DNA of 58,212 nt from an uncultured Pirellulaceae bacterium (GTDB taxonomy: Bacteria; Planctomycetota; Planctomycetia; Pirellulales; Pirellulaceae). The stretch spans positions 1 through 58,212 of the forward strand of contig CAJQPP010000145.1 of NCBI GenBank assembly GCA_905480235.1, read 5' to 3'. Made by a program: the position numbers and the translations under genes. The notes under the pieces are model-generated. The model saw only the letters and a program-made list of their open reading frames with translations. It was not told the DNA's origin and did not search any database. Positions 8,603-18,481 of the stretch are shown in pieces. Positions within the stretch are counted from its first letter, which is position 1. Each line of letters starts with the position of its first letter.

Positions 8603-11007
8603 CGGCGATATAAAAATGAATCCGAGCTTAGCAACGAGACGACTAAGGATTTGAAGCTGCCTCCGTTATCCAAATAAGCCTTTTCAGCCTCGATCAGCGT
8701 TTTGGAATCGCTAAGCATTTCATTCCGCCCCATGAAATAGCGAAACAAATGTCGGATGAACGACTGCCGTACACGGTCGGATTTCCCTAATCGATGCATC
8801 AGCTCGATTGCGTCTCTGACTTCACCGTCAATCTCCGGATCGCCGGAAAGCAAAATTTCACTGGAGGCGTCGATGGCTCGAGTTTTGAGTTCACCTGCGT
8901 TTAGTTTGCGGTCAAATTGACCGTCTCGCCGCAAGTAGATCTCTTCGTTTTCGTCAAAAAAGTGTTGCGTACGATAGCGTCCCCAGTCGTCAAACACCTC
9001 GAATGTCTCACCGAGTGGATTGATCTTGCGATGGCATTTCCAGCATCTGTCATTTCGCAAAGGCTCCATGCGTTCTCGAAGCGTTTTGTGCGGGTCTATC
9101 GGTACCGAGGCGTCAACATCCGGCGGTACATCGCCAAGCACGCCGGCGAGCAACCGTTCATAAACCCAAATCCCTCGGTGAATAGGATCGTTATCTTCAT
9201 TCAACGAATGGGCCGCCAGCCACGCGGGATGCGTCAGTAAACCTGCCCGCTGTGCCTTGGGCATCTCCAGGGGTTGCTCCAGTGGCCAATGCCAGGTTTG
9301 CTCCTCCGTGCTGCCATTGCTAGAGAGATTGTAGGGTTCGATGTAAAGCAGGTCGCCGATACCGCGTGATTTTTCGGTGAATGGAAAACTGGGATGGGGA
9401 TAAATCCCTTGCTCTCTTGCCTTCTTAAAGTTTGCAACAATTCGAGTCGCTTCATTGCGGGTCGCCTGCAGTGCCTGCTCCGCCCGTTCCGGCATCTCCT
9501 CAAAATTGAAGTCGCGAGAAATTTGTTTTCGTCGTTTTTCGACCTGTGATTCGATAAACCCCGGATCGATGACTTCGGCGTATTTTTCCTCGTAGCGTTC
9601 TCGAGTGTACGCATTGTCTCCTGGGTGTGCGATGAAGAACTCATTTGTCGTTAGGAGTTCATTAATCACATCTTTATCTTTTTTCAGCACGAATTCGATT
9701 AATAACGTGGCATCGAATACCAACATGTCTGTATTCCATTGTCGAATCTTTTCAGCCTGTCGGCGTTCGTTATCCTTGAAAACCGTACCCGCCTGATGGA
9801 ATCCAAAGAACTCCTCAAAAAACCTTTTAATGCGCGGTAAGTCTTTGCGAGCCCATGTTCCCGAAGTCAATTGTTCATCCATTAATTGCTGAACGAGACG
9901 GATCACATCTTGTTTGGTGGTCAGCGCTCCCTGCTCCATCGCCTCCTTGATCAATCGATTGCGTTTGGGCCCATGATCCGTCAAGGCATAAGCCAAAGAG
10001 TATGCCAGTTCATCAGAGGAAAGATGGCGACGTCCATGTTGATCGACCTCGCCCAAACCAAACTCCATTCGATAGATAGCCTCCGGGCTTAAAAACATGG
10101 CCTTGATCGTCGTCTTGAGACCATCCAGGGGTCCCCCAATGGCCATATTCCTTTTGAGAAACGTGAGGTATTTCTCATGCTCTGTATCCGTTGGCTCGCG
10201 ACCGATGATTCTCTGGAATTCATTACGAATAACGTGGTTTAGTTTTTGCCCGTTGAGATCGAGTTTCATCTCGGCAAAATCCTTGAAATCGCCTCGTTTG
10301 TCCCGGTTGGCAAGAAACGAATCGGCCACGATGATCTTCATCTGCACGGTACTTTGGTCAGCCAGAGACATGGCCGCATAATCCCGGATCCCTTTTTCCG
10401 AGGTAACAAAGGTAAAAGGGCTTTTCGCATTCCCCAGACCTTTGGCAGAAAAAATATCTGGGCTCAGACGCCACAGCCGAGCCGGCGAAAAGGGTAGTGT
10501 GTTAATCTCGCCAGAAAAAAGTTTTTCATGGTTTACCCAATTTCCATATTCCGGAGCCAATAATTTTTTTTCATAGGCTTTGAATCGATTGGCCTCAATC
10601 AATTTTGCCATGACCCAATCGATCACAGTGGCCTTTTCAAGCGATTGGGGTTGTGTGGCGTCCAGCGGAGGCATTTCGCTAAATCTCAATGCGTGCATCA
10701 CATCGATCCATTGTTTAGCAACAATGTCGCTCGAAAAATCAATTGAGAGGGCTGCGAGATCAAACTCGCCTTCGCTGATGCCGCTCGAATGGCAATCAAA
10801 ACAATGTTTAACCAGAATTGGGTTTACCTCTGTTTCGAATAACGCATCATTCGAATTTTGTGCAAAGCAATCGGTAACCATCACCAACATCAATAGGTTG
10901 GGTAATACAAAAAAAAGAATCGCTTTTGAAAAATCGCAGCGCAAAAGACGGGACCTCTGAATGATGTGGCGGTTTTTTATTATCGCAACAAGCGGTTGAC
11001 GCTGCAA
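8599..11007 (-). CDS. Planctomycete cytochrome-c protein (DUF1587/1592/1588/1585 type)
   Basis: 802 residues with a hydrophobic signal region (AILFFVLPNLLMLVMVTDCFAQ). A first CxxCH heme site lies at Cys69-His73 (CFDCH) in the planctomycete cytochrome-c domain. The middle carries DUF1592-like segments (DELAYSLAYALTDHGP, FFEEFFGFHQAGTVF). The DUF1588 region has a second CxxCH at Cys655-His659 (CWKCHRKINPLGETFEVFDD). The end matches DUF1585 (FIRHLFRYFMGRNEML... SLLSSDSFLYRR). The family is periplasmic and presumed to take part in electron transfer or polymer breakdown, but no reaction has been shown. It forms a two-gene operon with the DUF1552 gene (4-base overlap). Several in-frame ATGs are possible; the longest frame is given. 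Confidence 0.88.
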   Translation of the reverse strand: MQRQPLVAIIKNRHIIQRSRLLRCDFSKAILFFVLPNLLMLVMVTDCFAQNSNDALFETEVNPILVKHCFDCHSSGISEGEFDLAALSIDFSSDIVAKQWIDVMHALRFSEMPPLDATQPQSLEKATVIDWVMAKLIEANRFKAYEKKLLAPEYGNWVNHEKLFSGEINTLPFSPARLWRLSPDIFSAKGLGNAKSPFTFVTSEKGIRDYAAMSLADQSTVQMKIIVADSFLANRDKRGDFKDFAEMKLDLNGQKLNHVIRNEFQRIIGREPTDTEHEKYLTFLKRNMAIGGPLDGLKTTIKAMFLSPEAIYRMEFGLGEVDQHGRRHLSSDELAYSLAYALTDHGPKRNRLIKEAMEQGALTTKQDVIRLVQQLMDEQLTSGTWARKDLPRIKRFFEEFFGFHQAGTVFKDNERRQAEKIRQWNTDMLVFDATLLIEFVLKKDKDVINELLTTNEFFIAHPGDNAYTRERYEEKYAEVIDPGFIESQVEKRRKQISRDFNFEEMPERAEQALQATRNEATRIVANFKKAREQGIYPHPSFPFTEKSRGIGDLLYIEPYNLSSNGSTEEQTWHWPLEQPLEMPKAQRAGLLTHPAWLAAHSLNEDNDPIHRGIWVYERLLAGVLGDVPPDVDASVPIDPHKTLRERMEPLRNDRCWKCHRKINPLGETFEVFDDWGRYRTQHFFDENEEIYLRRDGQFDRKLNAGELKTRAIDASSEILLSGDPEIDGEVRDAIELMHRLGKSDRVRQSFIRHLFRYFMGRNEMLSDSKTLIEAEKAYLDNGGSFKSLVVSLLSSDSFLYRR

Positions 11008-11445
11008 TTGCGTTGAATGCGAGTGATTAACTTTTACTTGTTTTTTTTGACAAGCATCATGATTTGTACGAGCTCCATCCCGCTGGTAACTAATTTTGAA
11101 TGTCGTTCAACAACGTGCCGCTGCGATTCCCGGGCTGCGGGTGCCACCCAACGCGGGGGTAATACTGGCATTTCGCAAATCAGATTTATCGACGATTTGT
11201 TGATTGGTGGAAATAGGTTTGACTTGCGATTTGATTATCATGGAATGATCAATGAGGTTTCCACGTACCAAGCGAAGGTCTAGGCAGGACTTTTTTGAAA
11301 CTTTTTAATCCGAGGCTATGCCGTGAACGATAACGCCAAGATTTTGGTCGAAAAAACGGTACTCCGGGCTGTACAATGAATTTTCGGTGGGTGCGTAGGT
11401 TATCGGTTAATTGGGACAAAGCGACGATGGTTGTTTGAGGTGGCG
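11008..11445. other. Intergenic stretch between divergent genes
   Basis: Separates the cytochrome gene (leftward) from the esterase gene (rightward), so promoters for both should lie here, but I see no clear sigma-70 box pair. An 88-codon plus-strand frame at 11017-11283 starts with a hydrophobic stretch and then becomes low-quality; I do not call it a gene. Confidence 0.4.
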
Positions 11446-12555
11446 ATGAGCGGAAAGTTGTTTTTACTTCTTGTGATTGTGTCTTGGTTAGGTGTGCCAC
11501 CTTTGGTGGCACAAACGAAAGCTCCATCATCGTTGAAAAAACCAGACATCCGTTTTCTGCGGTGGGATAAAAATAAAGATCAGCGACTATCCCGAAACGA
11601 ATTGCCGGCACCACTCCGAGTTAATTTTGAACGTGTTGATACGGATAGAGACGGTTGGATTTCCCTTGCTGAGCACCTGCGATTTATAAATCGTAACAAC
11701 AAGGAGGTCGAAGGCGGACGCACCAATGCCACCGCAAACATGAACCTGGATTATGTTGAAGGAGGGCACGAGCGTCATCAACTCGATCTTTACATTCCGC
11801 GTTCCTCAGGCCGGTCTAAGAAATTTCCTCTGATTATTTGGGTTCACGGCGGTGGTTGGCGACAAGGGTCCAAAGATCGATTCACACACTTGGATTCGCT
11901 GTTGGATAACGGATTTGCGGTGGCCTGTATTAACTATCGGCTAAGTCGGCATGCGGTTTTTCCAGCCCAAATTCACGACTGTAAGGCGGCGGTTCGGTTT
12001 CTGCGAAAGAACTCGGAGCGGTTTGGCTTAGATGCTAAAAAGTTTGGTGCTTGGGGGTCGTCGGCGGGCGGGCATTTGGTTGCACTGTTAGGAACCAGTG
12101 GCGACGTCCTCGAACTTGAAGGAGAGCTCGGTAATCTAGATGTTTCAAGTCGTGTACAAGCGGTTTGTGATTGGTTCGGTCCAACGGATTTTTTAGAGAT
12201 GAATCGGCAAGCTGGTAAAGACGGCAAGATCGATCATGATGCCGCGAATTCCCCCGAGTCGTTGTTGGTTGGCGCACCCATTCAGAGCGTGCCGCAGAAA
12301 ACCGGACGGATAAACCCCATCCACTATGTTTCCACGGATGATCCCCCCTTTTTAATCATGCACGGGGAGAGAGATTATTTGGTGCCGCATCAGCAGAGCG
12401 AGATGCTGAATGCGGCACTCCGGCAGTTCGGGGTCCCCGCAACGTTTATTTTGGTACGAGGCGCTGGCCACGGATTTACCCAGCAACGCGATCATCGAAG
12501 AGCCATTGAATTTTTCTCCGAACAACTGCTGGAAAAGCCTACCGCGGGAAAATAA
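11446..12555 (+). CDS. Exported EF-hand / alpha-beta hydrolase (BD-FAE-type esterase)
   Basis: Start 11446 is chosen for its GAGGTGG ribosome site and a clean signal peptide (MSGKLFLLLVIVSWLGVPPL, cleavage after VAQ). Residues about 38-85 hold two EF-hand loops, DKNKDQRLSRNE and DTDRDGWISLAE, with the spacing of calmodulin-like Ca sites. An alpha/beta hydrolase follows: oxyanion motif HGGGW, nucleophile elbow GSSAGGH, catalytic Asp in GERDYLVP and His in GAGHGF. This is the arrangement of BD-FAE/hormone-sensitive-lipase-like carbohydrate esterases common in planctomycetes. It probably removes acyl groups from polysaccharides outside the cytoplasm, perhaps Ca-dependent; the substrate is inferred only. 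No operon partner on this strand. Confidence 0.88.
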   Translation: MSGKLFLLLVIVSWLGVPPLVAQTKAPSSLKKPDIRFLRWDKNKDQRLSRNELPAPLRVNFERVDTDRDGWISLAEHLRFINRNNKEVEGGRTNATANMNLDYVEGGHERHQLDLYIPRSSGRSKKFPLIIWVHGGGWRQGSKDRFTHLDSLLDNGFAVACINYRLSRHAVFPAQIHDCKAAVRFLRKNSERFGLDAKKFGAWGSSAGGHLVALLGTSGDVLELEGELGNLDVSSRVQAVCDWFGPTDFLEMNRQAGKDGKIDHDAANSPESLLVGAPIQSVPQKTGRINPIHYVSTDDPPFLIMHGERDYLVPHQQSEMLNAALRQFGVPATFILVRGAGHGFTQQRDHRRAIEFFSEQLLEKPTAGK

Positions 12556-12628
12556 GAGCTTATGTATACGAGGGCATGCGGCGTGGTCGTATTGATTTCG
12601 TTTATTGGCTGTTACTAGAATCCCGTGG

Positions 12629-12892
12629 TTATTTGGGAAGTGCGGTATCGGAATTTGCTTGCAGGATTTTCTCTGGCGAGTTGATTTGATGAATCATCAG
12701 ACGTAAGTGCTGTTGGGTCGCCTCGCATAATCCCACGACAATCGTTTTTACATTTCCCTCCGCATCAACCAACACCGTCTGTGGGTAAAATCTCACTGAA
12801 AATGCTTTCTCGATGCCCGAGGATTTTGACATCATTCTATGACGTCCCGGTAACGAACGAGCGTCAATGAATGCTGAGAAAAAATTTTGTTC
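12629..12892 (-). pseudogene. C-terminal remnant of a thioredoxin-like/redoxin protein
   Basis: The open stretch runs from just after a TAA (12893-12895) to a stop at 12629. It contains GIEKAFSVRFYPQTVLVDAE followed by GNVKTIVVG, the cis-proline strand, beta-hairpin and C-terminal glycine of TlpA/redoxin folds. The N-terminal half with the CxxC active site is absent upstream in any frame I could read. The 68-codon frame beginning MMSKSSG at 12835 therefore lacks an active site and is unlikely to be a functional gene. Confidence 0.6.
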
Positions 12893-13344
12893 TTATTCCG
12901 TGGTCAGCAATGGGTTCTTACGTGGTAAAGGCTGCTCTAGGGACCACTCGAAGCCTGAGTAGGGTGCCAAAGCCAAAAGGCTTCAATCGCCGCAACGACC
13001 CTGGCGAACTTGTTCGGTAAAAAAATAAAACCCGGAAAAAGGCGCCGGACCGAATGGGGCCCAAAAATAAAGCAGGTAAGGCTTCGAAATATCCTGAATT
13101 TGAAAATCTTCGATGACCAAGGGGCCACATCGACCCGTGGGGGTATGTAAGAGAGTGCCGAAAAAGGAGAACTTCGAAAGACCGGGTTTGTGAGTGACGA
13201 TAAATAGGTGTTGTTTGCAGATCGGATTAGAAATTCCAATAACAATACCGCATGTTTACGGCAGAATAGAAATGTTCGAAGGTATTTGAGCTTCGCAAAT
13301 CTGGCACTGCTAATATTGGTGGGTGGGAGGAATATTTGGTTCGA
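12893..13344. other. Intergenic, nothing recognised
   Basis: Overlapping 70-100 codon frames on the minus strand have unnatural composition. No promoter, RNA or repeat identified. Confidence 0.4.
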
Positions 13345-13608
13345 CTAAAATTTTGGCTTGGTGGCTTTAATAGCCGCAAGTTCTTCTTGAATTTCATCTC
13401 GTTCTACCTCCAGTTCGGCGCGAAAACTGGAAGTGCCCTCGTGGTTCGTCAATTCGATTCGTTCAAGAATGTTTGTTAGGTTGCTCTCCAGTTTTTCGAT
13501 CTTGGGGTTGTTGGCCATATTCCATTTAATGGACTCAATGTTCATGTTGTGTTTATCAATAGAGTGAGAATTGCTGGTCGGAAATGTGAGGACAAGATGG
13601 CGATTCAA
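13345..13608 (-). CDS. Small charged coiled-coil protein, hypothetical
   Basis: At most 87 codons. Internal starts at 13545 (MNIESIKWN) or 13521 (MANNPKIEKLE) are as plausible as the first ATG. The C-terminal 55 residues are highly charged with a heptad-like pattern (KIEKLESNLTNILERIEL, then RAELEVERDEIQEELAAI), suggesting a helical coiled coil. No signal peptide, no known domain, no convincing ribosome site. It stands alone. Real but unrecognised small protein or chance frame; moderate-low confidence. Confidence 0.4.
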   Translation of the reverse strand: MNRHLVLTFPTSNSHSIDKHNMNIESIKWNMANNPKIEKLESNLTNILERIELTNHEGTSSFRAELEVERDEIQEELAAIKATKPKF

Positions 13609-13852
13609 ATTTTCTCAAAAGAGGCTGAAAGCAAATGCTTTGCTGACCTGGCCCAAATTTATCAAGCGACTGTCCGGCCGGTTTATAAATTAAGTTACTA
13701 AAGCAAGCAACGGCAGAACATTCAGCTTTATCGCCCGTCGCTTCGCGATGGATGTGCAGCGGGTATCATTTAGCCGGGGCGAAGGCAGTAATTGTTCGCG
13801 GCGTTGGGGCTACATTGCTAATCTTCTGGTTTCCTTTTCTAAGATACCGCTG

Positions 13853-14979
13853 TTATTCATTTAGGAACTTCGCGATTTGGGGCCGCATATTTTCCCATTT
13901 CTCCAGGAAATGGTGTCCGCCATGGTGGACTTCTTCCATGAATTGCCAGCCAGCTAAGCGACAAGTTGTGGACCAGATTTTTGCAAAAGGGGCTAGAGGT
14001 TCATACGTTCCCCGGACAAAAACAATTCGGGCTGGACGTTGGTTCTGAGCCAAGACGGGGAAGCCAAGACGGGGACAGCCAGTTTCTTTGACATGGAGCC
14101 ACCAGGTGATACCGCCACGACACCGTGATACAAATCTGGATGTTCGGCAGCAAGTAAAATGGCATGGAGAGCTGCTTGCGAAAAACCAAGCAAGTAGATG
14201 TTGTCACGATTTACCAATCCGTCAAATTCCTCGGATTGAATAATAGACTGTAAATCTTGTTGTGTGGTTTCGATTGTCTCCGTATCCCAACGGAATGCCC
14301 CGCTTCGCAAGGGAACCGAACCAGGTACTGCAACGGAAACAAATCCAAGGTCTGCCCAAAGTTTGGCGCGGTCCAAATAACGGAGGTGGGAATCTCCGTA
14401 TCCATGGAGTAGCAGGATCATTGGCCAACCCTCATCCGGTTTATTCCCATTAGCTGGAATGGCTATTGGCTGTCCCACCCGGTCAACGCCATTTTTGCGG
14501 TACCGATCAGCAATGTCGCTGAGCATATTTTCAAAATTGGGCAGCTGGCGAACGGAACCTAATTCATCGTCGGTTAGTGCCGTTGGAAAATCGTTAAATC
14601 CGAGGTCCATTGCTTTTTTGGAAACTCTTTTCAGCCTCCCTCGGTTTCCCCCAAAGGTCGAAATTGCAAGCGGCTTGGTATGCTGGGTAGGCCCATTTAG
14701 GATCGGCGTTTAATGCAAATTTATAATGCATTTCTGCCATACCATAATTCCTTGCAGACTTTTGTTGGTCACCCATTGAAACCAATCTTTCTGCCTTTTA
14801 ACGCGCTCGTGAAATCCTTGCCTCTTCGGCCCAATTATCAATCCAAACCACCGGCTTTGCTTCAAAACGTGGGAGCGTCAGATTCGCTGCAACTTTGGTA
14901 GAGGGTGACTCGATGGTTTGTTGCAGCCGCAAAATACGACACAAGCAATGAGAGGGACAAGAAAAAGAAAGCGTAGCAT
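13853..14979 (-). pseudogene. Broken lipoprotein: TPR segment plus alpha/beta hydrolase
   Basis: A single ancestral gene can be read through four lesions. From the start at 14979 (GGAG site upstream) comes a lipoprotein signal, MLRFLFLVPLIACVVFCGC. A frame change near 14895 leads to LTLPRFEAKPVVWIDNW. An in-frame TAA sits at 14798-14800. A TPR-like segment follows (GMAEMHYKFALNADPKW), then an A6 run at 14614-14619 (one base too long) shifts the frame before AMDLGFNDFPTAL. Next is the hydrolase: LLLHGYGDSH and nucleophile GFSQAAL. A perfect 14-base tandem duplication at 14048-14075 shifts the frame again. Removing one copy restores VPVLAQNQRPARIVFVRG through HHGGHHF to the TAA at 13853. Related intact proteins would be exported carboxylesterase/phospholipase-like hydrolases. 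Confidence 0.8.
14048..14075. repeat. Perfect 14-base tandem duplication inside the hydrolase pseudogene
   Basis: The unit AGCCAAGACGGGGA occurs twice head to tail (14048-14061 and 14062-14075). One copy fits the reading frame of alpha/beta hydrolases; two copies cause a frameshift. It looks like a recent replication-slippage event. Confidence 0.9.
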
Positions 14980-15253
14980 TCGATTCTCCATGCAGAAAAC
15001 GCGCGGCATTCGGTGAAGGTGATGTGCGTCACGCCAATTCGATCTACCCACAATTGAGTAGCATTTTTACTATTAGATTTGGACACGAAAACCAGTGGAT
15101 ATCGTCAACCGATTTGTGGTTCATGCACAAACTAATTTGTTGCTTTGGGAGGGCACCGAAGGATTTAGGTTTTAACAGCTTGTGCGAATGTTTGGTGGAA
15201 TGGCCTGTCGGTTGCGAAGCTCTGCTGTTAGCTCAGTCTCCTCGCTAGGAGGA

Positions 15254-16501
15254 TTAACGTGTCCGAAGCCAATCCCGATACTGTGGTGATTTTACGAAGT
15301 CAGCGTACTCAGGAATTTGAGTAAGGTCATCAAACTCCACAGTGAAATTTTCGTTTAGTAGATTAAGATATTGGACGACCTCGTCGTGGTTTTTGTCGGC
15401 TAATGCCGCATTAACAAGCAACCAATAGGCGGTTGTTAATGTAGCTTCTTTATCGATGGCCGCTTTTGCCAAAGTTCTTGTGGCGGCAGTGTCGCCTTGA
15501 GCGAGAGTAATGTTGGCCCTCATCACATTGAGATAGGGATCTCCGCCCACGGATTCATCGAGCCGGTCAATGCATTTCAAAGCCTCGTCGAATTGTCCTT
15601 TTAAGAAGAAGCTATCAATGGAGATGATGTTGACGCAGGGATCGTTAGGATGGAAGCTGCGAAAATCTTTAATAGCTTCCGCGTATTTTTGATCACTGAT
15701 CTTCGCCGCTGCTTGCAAGCGAATCAATGAGATGGTTTTCTCTCGCTTCATGCTGTCGGGAAGCGTGCTGTAGATATTTTCAACCTGCGAAAACTTTCCC
15801 GATTGATAAAGTTGATTTATCATTTGGATTTTCTGAATGTTGTTGATAAAGTCGCTATCGGATTTTGTTAGCTTTTCAAGAATAGATTTGGATTGTTCCG
15901 CGGCGAGCGGTAGGAACATCCGTCGCAAGGTTTTTGACAAGAACTCGGCGCTCATAAGCACGTAAATGTCGACCGCCTTGAGTTGGCCCTGCTGGTCTTT
16001 TAACACGACCATGTCGTGATAATTTACTCCGCCATCATCGGCTAGAAGGAGGCGGAATAAGACGCGTTTTTCATCACCCACTTCACGGGTGCCCAGATAT
16101 CGATAATCACCACCGCGTTCCATTTGTTGGATGATTTGAGCCGCCATGCCCTGTGACTGTCCAACCGATTGCAAAACACCATTGCGAAATCCGTTTTTCG
16201 TTGCTGAGGCGACCGGAATTTCACTGACTGCGCGATCAATGATCGCGTTCCAGTTAATCGAGTCATTTACCGCGGATGCGTTTTTGGCAAATACCTGCTC
16301 TTGAAGTTGAGATGCAAATGCCTCGCACTCTTCATCGGTGGGCACAGTTCCGTTGGTCGTAGCATCGCTAGAAAAAGGAGCGTCACCTAAATCACTCTCT
16401 TGAATTGGTTTTCGACAACCGGCACAAACCAGTGTTGCCGCCAGTAATAAAATCCAAAGGCGGCAGGCGGTTTTCCATTCTGGTTTGCAAATGCCGTACA
16501 T
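15254..16501 (-). CDS. Lipoprotein with TPR-like C-terminal half, hypothetical
   Basis: 415 residues. A type II signal with lipobox LVCAGC (Cys about residue 29) follows a positively charged N-terminus, so an envelope lipoprotein is expected. Residues about 60-190 form an unrecognised alpha/beta region (LGTREVGDEKRVLFRLLLAD, DMVVLKDQQGQLKAVDIYVL). From about 230 to the end helical repeats resemble TPRs (FSQVENIYSTLP, QKYAEAIKDFRSFHPNDP, GQFDEALKCIDRL, GDTAATRTLAKAAI). No enzyme motif seen. It lies just upstream of the broken lipoprotein-hydrolase on the same strand. Such lipoproteins usually serve as scaffolds; function not assignable. Confidence 0.75.
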   Translation of the reverse strand: MYGICKPEWKTACRLWILLLAATLVCAGCRKPIQESDLGDAPFSSDATTNGTVPTDEECEAFASQLQEQVFAKNASAVNDSINWNAIIDRAVSEIPVASATKNGFRNGVLQSVGQSQGMAAQIIQQMERGGDYRYLGTREVGDEKRVLFRLLLADDGGVNYHDMVVLKDQQGQLKAVDIYVLMSAEFLSKTLRRMFLPLAAEQSKSILEKLTKSDSDFINNIQKIQMINQLYQSGKFSQVENIYSTLPDSMKREKTISLIRLQAAAKISDQKYAEAIKDFRSFHPNDPCVNIISIDSFFLKGQFDEALKCIDRLDESVGGDPYLNVMRANITLAQGDTAATRTLAKAAIDKEATLTTAYWLLVNAALADKNHDEVVQYLNLLNENFTVEFDDLTQIPEYADFVKSPQYRDWLRTR

Positions 16502-17184
16502 AGGTGAAAGCCTTTATTTGCTGCAAGGTTGGACTGCTATAAATTCAAAGTCCTGATTCCGTCATGTTGCCTGATGGTTTGTATGTTGTCAAACAGTTTC
16601 GGTGTTGGGACGTCTTAAAGGCACCCAAATTATCGAATGCTAGAACCTAAGCACCAAAAGAGAATGGGTGGGTTCAATCGAACATGCGTGGTCAAGTCGA
16701 TTATTCGATTTGCGTCACTTAAAAACGCTATTCGAATTTCAATACGGTATCCCGCATTTTCAAACTTAAATCGAACGGTTTGTTTTCCCAAGACAAGGCG
16801 TGTGCCTGCTTAGCAATACCGGTCTAAAATAACAGATATCATTTTGCAGCCTAAGTTTCCGCTAAGTGCGGAAGAAAACTCCATTGAACTGGCATCGTTC
16901 TTGGATCCGCCGCCGCATTGGGCGGGATAGCATAGATTAAATAAGAGAAGTCGTTCCTGGCTTTTACTCCTAACTTGCGAGAGATCGGTAGCCATATTAA
17001 AGCTTTGGAGGGCTGATATCTCGACGGCAGTACTCTCCTTCGACAAATAAAATCTGATGTCAATGCGGAGCCATATCGGGTGGCAAAACCTGGTAAAAGT
17101 CGTATTTCGCAGAAACAGGGTTGGGCTGCTTCAAGGGATTCCATTGACTCGTTTGCCGTTCTTTTAGCGATCGGCAATGGTTGT
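16502..17184. other. Intergenic, nothing recognised
   Basis: About 680 bases between two leftward genes. A 78-codon minus frame at 16810-17046 is the most protein-like stretch (ESTAVEISALQSFNMATDL), but it has no recognisable family or start signal. Confidence 0.35.
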
Positions 17185-18432
17185 CTACTTTTGGGGTGTC
17201 AAGTCGGAGAGTTTCCAGGTTTTATCGGCATGGATTTCTCCGTCACCGTGGACGATGCGGACTTGGACCGATGGATCGTCGGCAGTGGTATCGAAATCTA
17301 CGGTCGCGTAGCTCAACGTCGCGCTGTTGGCGACGCCGGACGATATAACTTCGATCAGCGGATAGCCAACACGATCACTTTCGGGGTGGGTCCAAACACG
17401 TGAGCGGTGAATATCTCCCGACATATAAAGCACGCCGCTGATGTTGTGCTCAGCGATTGCGTCGAATAAACGATGACGTGAAAAAGTGTAGATGCGCCAG
17501 CCGTCGTTTTTACTATCGGCCAAAGTAGAGCCGGATGCGATGACTTTGAACTTCGCATGAGAGTTTTTTAGGCCTTCGATCAACCAAGCAAATTGTGCAT
17601 CACCGAGCATGCGTTTTTTGTCGTCGTCCGGGGCATCGTCGGGCGATCTGTGGTAGCGACCGTCGAGCATAAAGAAGTCAACTTCACCCCATGAGAATTT
17701 GAAAAACGCACCAGGCGTCTCGTCTGTCCCTGTATTAGGATTTGCCCAGACTTGATTCCAACCCAGCAGCGAATTTTCCTTACCAAGGGCAGTACCATCC
17801 GAGTTGTTGGGGCCATAATCGTGGTCATCCCACATGGCATAGTTGGGCGTAGAACGCAACACGGCAGCAAATTGGGGAACGGCACGATACCGAAGATGGT
17901 GTTTCCATTGTTTCGTCGGATCCGTCGTATCGCTGTAATGGGTATCACCAAGAGTGACATGCAGATCAGGGTTTTCGGCCAGTAACAAATCCCAAGAGTC
18001 TTGGGGCTCGCCAAATTTCATACACGACGTAACCGCTACACGAAATTTGCTGCCTTTTGCCGTGGCGGGTGCGGTTTGAAAGGAACCTTGGTACGCGGCC
18101 TCTGATTTGCCGTCGACTTTCACTTGATAGTCATACTTTGTTAACGGCTTAAGTTTCTTTAGGGTAACGGTGTAGGGAACGCCAGCGAGGTTTCCCGCTG
18201 GGTTGGGCACAGCAGAAAAAGTTGCCGCGGTCTTCTTATTGGAAGCGGCAGCCTCTGCGAAAGTTAATTCAAGGGTTGAATCTTTTGGTGCATACATCCA
18301 AACACTTGAACTCGACTCGGTCGTATGCCCAATCATGGGCCCGGAGAATAAAGGCGAATCTTGTGCGAAAGCATTCGTGGTAGTAATTGCCAACGCGAGG
18401 ATTGTAGGCCAGACACCATGGATACGGTTCAA
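17185..18432 (-). CDS. Exported PhoD-like metallophosphatase (alkaline phosphatase D family)
   Basis: A TTG start at 18432 is preferred over the ATG at 18501: TGGAG lies seven bases before it and it yields a normal signal peptide (NRIHGVWPTILALAITTTNA, cleavage after FAQ). An N-terminal Fn3/PhoD_N-like beta domain covers about 30-120 (SSVWMYAP, KLKPLTKYDYQVKVDG). The catalytic domain has SCMKFGEP, the metal motif LGDTHYSD, MWDDHDYGPNNSDG and SGDIHRSRVW, the usual order of PhoD metal ligands. The family hydrolyses phosphomono- or diesters with Ca/Fe and is often phosphate-regulated, but I see no Pho box. The long ATG frame would run into the upstream DDAH remnant. Confidence 0.85.
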   Translation of the reverse strand: MNRIHGVWPTILALAITTTNAFAQDSPLFSGPMIGHTTESSSSVWMYAPKDSTLELTFAEAAASNKKTAATFSAVPNPAGNLAGVPYTVTLKKLKPLTKYDYQVKVDGKSEAAYQGSFQTAPATAKGSKFRVAVTSCMKFGEPQDSWDLLLAENPDLHVTLGDTHYSDTTDPTKQWKHHLRYRAVPQFAAVLRSTPNYAMWDDHDYGPNNSDGTALGKENSLLGWNQVWANPNTGTDETPGAFFKFSWGEVDFFMLDGRYHRSPDDAPDDDKKRMLGDAQFAWLIEGLKNSHAKFKVIASGSTLADSKNDGWRIYTFSRHRLFDAIAEHNISGVLYMSGDIHRSRVWTHPESDRVGYPLIEVISSGVANSATLSYATVDFDTTADDPSVQVRIVHGDGEIHADKTWKLSDLTPQK

Positions 18433-18481
18433 GTTGTGACTCCAAAAGAAAACAGATACGCGAGCAAAGTGTAGTAGCACG

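Noticed and set aside
11017-11283. 88-codon plus-strand ORF as a gene
   Set aside because: Composition after the hydrophobic start is poor, no ribosome site, no family, and it lies in a promoter-bearing divergent spacer.
14048-14075. Phase-variable on/off switch by the 14-base duplication
   Set aside because: The same gene carries at least three other lesions including a TAA, so restoring one copy would not restore the protein.
14614-14619. Programmed frameshift or transcriptional slippage at the A6 run
   Set aside because: Needs a +1 shift without a recognisable signal and the gene is broken elsewhere.
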